From: Gemmata massiliana
Lineage (GTDB): Bacteria; Planctomycetota; Planctomycetia; Gemmatales; Gemmataceae
Direction of reading: 5' to 3'
NCBI GenBank assembly: GCA_000531095.1
Contig: HG799473.1
Location: forward strand, 62,001-126,000
DNA length: 64,000 nucleotides
Every line of letters begins with the position of its first letter. The first letter of the stretch is position 1. This document shows positions 60,626 to 64,000 of the stretch, piece by piece. The translations under genes were made by a program, and so were the position numbers. The notes under the pieces were generated by a model. That model was not told where the DNA came from, did no database searches, and saw only the letters and a list, made by a program, of their open reading frames with translations.

Positions 60626-62676
60626 GTGCCATAAAGCAACCTCTCCCCAACCCCTCCCCTAAGAAGGGAGGGGCTAAAGCAAAAACGCGAGCGCCCCATC
60701 GTTTGTGGTTCTGCTCCCCCTTCCTTCGCCGACGGTCCACGAGAAGCTGTGCTGACAGGACCGGCGCACGAAGAAGCGAAGGGGGTTGGGGGGTTAGGTT
60801 CCTCGTCCTCGCGCTCAGTGGCCTTGTGGGGCTTGCCGGCTCGGTTCTCGCCGTGCCGGACGCCCCCACACTCGCCCCCGCCCCGCGGGGGAAGGCGTCC
60901 CAAGTCGGCGCGCTGAAACCAGACGCGCTGGCACTCGCTCCCGCGCCGCGCGCTCGGGCGCCCAAATCGACGGCGGTGAGCGACACCTTCGAGGTGTTGA
61001 CGTTCACCAACCAGCGCCCGGTTCGCGTCCGCGTGTCCATCTTCCAAGAGGGCAAGCTGATGAGCGAACTGTGGCTCGACCGGCTGCAGAAGGCGTTCGA
61101 TTTTTGCGACCGCGACGGCGACGGGTTCCTCAACGAAAAGGAAACGCGGTTCGTTTTCTCCGATCAGGGAATGGTGCAGTTGCTCGCAAACGGCTTCTAT
61201 CAGCCGGGCGCGACCGGCGCCCCCACACTCGGTACCCTCGATAAAGACGGTGACGGCAAGGTTTCGTTCGACGAGTTCGTCGCGTACTACAAGCGCACCG
61301 CCGAGCAACTCCTGCGCGAGCAGCCGATTCAACCGGACAACGCCCAGAACGTGTCCGTGACCGAAGCCATCTTCAAGATGCTCGACGCCAACGGCGACGG
61401 AAAGTTGACGAAGGACGAGGTCAAAGCGGTCGAGAAACTGCTCGCCACCCGCGACTCGGACGAGGACGAGTGCCTGAGCATGCAGGAACTCTCCCCGGAG
61501 CTGTTCGACCCGAATTTCGGCGGGTTCCGGGGACAAGTCGCGCAACCACCCAACAGCGGGTACCCGACCGGCGCGAGTTCGCAAATGGTCGTCGTGTACC
61601 GCGCGGGACGGGTTCCGGGAACGATCACGCAGCAGGTCATCAAGCGCTACGACAAGAACGGCGACTTCGAGCTGACACAGGCCGAAGTCGGCTTCGACGA
61701 TCTGACGTTCCGAGCGCTGGACAAGGACGGGAACGGCTCCCTTGATGGCGAAGAACTGGACGTGTGGCGAACCGGTGAACCGGACCTCGCCATCACGCTC
61801 TCGCTGGCACCGAAGGCCGTCGATTGCGTCGCGAAACTGGTCAACGAAAAGGCGGCAGCGGCTCACGGGTTCGTCATGAAGCAGGTGGAGAACGGGCGCA
61901 TCGTGCTCCACGTCGGCAAACAGCCTATCGACTTCTGGGCCTTCGCACCCGTTGCCCAGTATTCGCAAGCCACGCTGAAGCAGCAGTACGCCTACCTCTT
62001 CACGCAGGCCGCGGGCACGAAGAAGTTCGTTGAAGACAAGGATCTGACCGGCCCGAACGCGGTCCAGTTTCAATTCGTCCGCGTTCTCTTCGATGCCGCC
62101 GACCGCAACGGCGACGGGAAGATGACCAAAGAAGAATTCGATGCCTACTTCGACCTCCAGGACAGTTTCCGCAACCTCAGCCTGAGCCTGACGCCGACGA
62201 TACAAACGCCCACGCTGTTCCAACTGCTCGACGAGAACCGCGACGGGCGCCTGAGCGTGCGCGAGTTGCGCACGGCTTGGACGCGGCTCGTTGTGCTGGA
62301 AGAACCGGGGGCCGAGGTACTCACCAAGAACATCATTCAGCCCTCGGTCGCGCTACGGCTCGCGCGCACCTTCGACCGGGTTTACGTCCAACAGGCGTCC
62401 CAGGCGTTCAACGTCAACCAGAACCAAGTGGTCATACCCACGAAGGGGCCACTGTGGTTCCGCAAGATGGACCGCAACGGCGACGGCGACGTGTCTCGAA
62501 CGGAGTACGTGGGCACCAAGGAAGAGTTCGACGCGATCGACACCGACCACGACGCCCTCATCAGCTTGGCCGAAGCGGAAGCATTCGACAAAAAGATGCG
62601 CGAACCCAGCGAGAAGGAGAAGGCCACCGCGCCGAAACCGAGCGCCAAGTCGTACTTGAAGCCGCTGGAGAAGTGA
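60622..62676 (+). CDS. EF-hand repeat protein
   Basis: The protein has 684 residues from a GTG that overlaps the previous stop. About ten EF-hand loops are visible, for example 'DRDGDGFLNEKE', 'DKDGDGKVSFDE', 'DANGDGKLTKDE', 'DKDGNGSLDGEE', 'DRNGDGKMTKEE', 'DENRDGRLSVRE' and 'DRNGDGDVSRTE'; most keep the calcium ligands. A hydrophobic signal segment 'FLVLALSGLVGLAGSVLA' starts only at about residue 60, after a stretch encoded by an inserted repeat, so the natural start may have been lost. It is likely an exported calcium-binding protein in the DUF1501 operon. Confidence 0.85.
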   Translation: MSAIKQPLPNPSPKKGGAKAKTRAPHRLWFCSPFLRRRSTRSCADRTGARRSEGGWGVRFLVLALSGLVGLAGSVLAVPDAPTLAPAPRGKASQVGALKPDALALAPAPRARAPKSTAVSDTFEVLTFTNQRPVRVRVSIFQEGKLMSELWLDRLQKAFDFCDRDGDGFLNEKETRFVFSDQGMVQLLANGFYQPGATGAPTLGTLDKDGDGKVSFDEFVAYYKRTAEQLLREQPIQPDNAQNVSVTEAIFKMLDANGDGKLTKDEVKAVEKLLATRDSDEDECLSMQELSPELFDPNFGGFRGQVAQPPNSGYPTGASSQMVVVYRAGRVPGTITQQVIKRYDKNGDFELTQAEVGFDDLTFRALDKDGNGSLDGEELDVWRTGEPDLAITLSLAPKAVDCVAKLVNEKAAAAHGFVMKQVENGRIVLHVGKQPIDFWAFAPVAQYSQATLKQQYAYLFTQAAGTKKFVEDKDLTGPNAVQFQFVRVLFDAADRNGDGKMTKEEFDAYFDLQDSFRNLSLSLTPTIQTPTLFQLLDENRDGRLSVRELRTAWTRLVVLEEPGAEVLTKNIIQPSVALRLARTFDRVYVQQASQAFNVNQNQVVIPTKGPLWFRKMDRNGDGDVSRTEYVGTKEEFDAIDTDHDALISLAEAEAFDKKMREPSEKEKATAPKPSAKSYLKPLEK
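60634..60800. repeat. Planctomycete interspersed repeat within a coding frame
   Basis: The sequence starts CTCTCCCCAACCCCTCCCCT and ends GGGGGTTGGGGGGTTAGG, giving partly complementary ends. I recognise this type as a widespread intergenic repeat in Gemmata-like genomes. Here it is read in frame as a basic N-terminal extension. Confidence 0.55.
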
Positions 62677-62735
62677 CCGAGCAATCCCGAAACGCGCACG
62701 ACGAGCTAATGATCCGCCGTGCGCGCGTTCCTCAA

Positions 62736-63699
62736 CTACCGAGTCCCGGTGGAAGTGCCGCCGGTGGTTGCGAGAAAGGCATCCACCGTGGCTCGAAGTC
62801 CGTCCTCGAAGGTTACAGCCGGGTCGTAACCCAAATCGGCCCGCGTGCGGCTGATGTCGGCCTGTGAGAACTTCACGTCACCCGCTCGCGGCGAAGCAAA
62901 CGTCGGAGCGAGATTCGTTTTGAAGATACGATTCAGCGCCTCGACCAGTTGCAGCAGCGTCACGCTCCGCCCGGTGCCGACATTGTAGACGTTGCCCGAA
63001 ACGTTCGGAGCCGCCGCAGCCCGCGTGAGCGCTTGCACCGCGTTCGCCACGAACGTGAAGTCGCGCGATTGGGTGCCGTCGCCCTGGATGCTCGGGGTGC
63101 GTCCGGCTGCCATCGCCGCGGTGAACAGCGCGATGACACCCGAGTACGGACTGTCGGAGCGCTGGCGCGGGCCGAAGATGTTGAAGAACCGCAAAGCGCA
63201 CGGTTTCCAGACCGTAAGTGTGCGCGAACGCCTGCATGTACAGTTCGCCCGCGAGCTTCGCCGCCGCGTAGGGCGACTTCGCCACCATCGGCAGGTCTTC
63301 CGTCTGTCCCGCCGCCGAAGAGTTCCCGCCGTAAGCGCTAGAACTGGCCGCGAACACGACGCGCCGAACGCCCGACTTCCGGGCCGCGTCGAGGAGATTC
63401 AGTGTCCCGGTGGCGCAGGCCGCATGTGTGACCGTAGGTGATTCGACACTGCGCGCAACCGACGCGAGCGCGCCGAGGTGGTAAATCACGCCGGCCCCTT
63501 GCACTGCGCGCGTGACCGCGTCCACATCGGTTAAGCTACCCTCGACCACTTCGACGTTCGTGTGCTGAGAGATGTTGCTCCGCAAACCGGTACTGAAGTC
63601 GTCGAGTACGCGCACGGGAGAACCGCGACGGACGAGTTCTTCAACGAGGTGCGAACCAATGAACCCGGCCCCGCCGGTTACGAGTGAAAGCTCTGCCAT
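62736..63699 (-). pseudogene. NAD-dependent epimerase, broken by a one-base frameshift
   Basis: The first frame gives 'LSLVTGGAGFIGSHLVEELVRRG' (Rossmann GxxGxxG), 'SSSAYGG' and the catalytic Y-x-x-x-K in 'SPYAAAKLAGE'. After 'TYGLETVR' the frame should continue as 'LRFFNIFGPRQRSDSPYSGVI', but that is in another frame (ending at 62736). Removing one T of the TTT at 63193-63195 joins the two into a normal extended SDR of about 320 residues, similar to UDP-glucose 4-epimerases. Either the gene is inactive or this is a base-call error. Confidence 0.8.
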
Positions 63700-63788
63700 A
63701 GTGTGCTGCGCGTGAGGAAGGAATCATTGAAGCACCGCGCCGGCCGGTACCGACTCCCCCTCACCCTAATCAACACTGCGGCCACCGT

Positions 63789-64000
63789 CTACGCCGGCTG
63801 AAGTGTGAAGACCGCGAGTTCGGGCCGCACCCCAAACCGGAACCGCCACCCGAACCCCACGCCGGTGTTCACGTACAGGTGCCCGTCGCGAACCGGATAC
63901 AGCCCGGCTGCCAGGCGCCGCGCGTTCTTGTTCAACAGGAGGCGCCCGACCCCGGGCCAGTTGATTTGCCCGCCGTGCGTGTGACCGCTGAGAATCACGT
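63789..64000 (-). CDS. Metallophosphoesterase, C-terminal part
   Basis: The gene runs off the right edge of the window. The visible end has 'MILSGHTHGGQINWPG' (the GHTHGGQ metal motif) and 'LYVNTGVGFGWRFRFGVRPELAVFTL', typical of YaeI-like membrane-associated calcineurin-type phosphoesterases. The N-terminal metal sites are outside the window. Confidence 0.85.
   Translation of the reverse strand, partial: VILSGHTHGGQINWPGVGRLLLNKNARRLAAGLYPVRDGHLYVNTGVGFGWRFRFGVRPELAVFTLQPA

Noticed and set aside
60436-62223. Minus-strand frame of about 595 codons
   Set aside because: Antisense to the DUF1501 and EF-hand genes; the composition is that of a shadow frame.

Overview
The window looks like a chromosomal segment of a Gemmata-like planctomycete (Gemmataceae). 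The evidence is its high GC content and several lineage-typical families: DUF1549/DUF1553 and DUF1501 pairs, a TIGR03067 domain protein, a PEP-CTERM protein, CotH and VTC proteins, an EF-hand protein and a REP-rich background. There are no rRNA genes and one complete tRNA.

The host chromosome occupies about 1-8312 and 45359-64000. The left flank holds a Gemmata-family hypothetical, a PEP-CTERM protein, a secreted alpha/beta hydrolase, oligopeptidase B, and two frameshifted transposase remnants. The right flank holds tRNA-Arg(ACG), a decayed transposase, and a phosphate-handling neighbourhood: a PAP-like phosphatase, a PiT transporter with its DUF47 partner, a PhoU-like protein and a VTC-domain polyphosphate polymerase. 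A CotH protein there carries a canonical -1 slippery heptamer exactly where its frame is broken. After these come a HEAT-repeat protein, TIGR03067, DUF1549/1553, a four-helix-bundle protein bracketed by inverted REP-like motifs, DUF1501, an EF-hand protein, a frameshifted epimerase and the end of a metallophosphoesterase.

Between the flanks sits an island of about 37 kb. It is bounded by 47-bp direct repeats (8313-8359 and 45312-45358) that match the 3' half of tRNA-Arg(ACG). The right copy lies inside the intact tRNA. The left copy is followed, on the tRNA strand, by what looks like the tRNA gene's original rho-independent terminator, now 37 kb away. A tyrosine recombinase and an excisionase-like protein lie beside the right repeat, and paired GTTTTAGGGGGGA motifs lie near both ends like integrase arm sites.

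The left two thirds of the island is a defence cluster. It contains (i) an operon of a PIWI-domain (Argonaute-like) protein lacking the usual catalytic aspartates, a PD-(D/E)XK nuclease, a dGTPase-type HD phosphohydrolase and a polyA-polymerase-type nucleotidyltransferase; (ii) a type I-G (formerly I-U) CRISPR effector operon (csb1-csb2-cas3-Cas8g or Cas3-extension-like gene plus a small protein) with no cas1, cas2, cas4 or convincing array; (iii) an operon of a membrane SUMF1/FGE-like protein, a COG1112-like SF1 helicase and a winged-helix protein; (iv) a TIR-like effector. An XRE regulator lies between (ii) and (iii), and a decayed copy of its 3' end lies after (iv).

The right third resembles an integrated plasmid backbone. 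It has a lone RuvB, a MerR-like protein, a second tyrosine recombinase, an ars operon (arsR, aquaporin, DUF6428, arsC) with a perfect palindromic operator, two DNA methyltransferases (one ParB-fused with an altered motif IV), a two-winged-helix Rep-like protein next to four iteron-like repeats, a PPP phosphatase and small accessory proteins. The most novel candidates are systems (i) and (iii).
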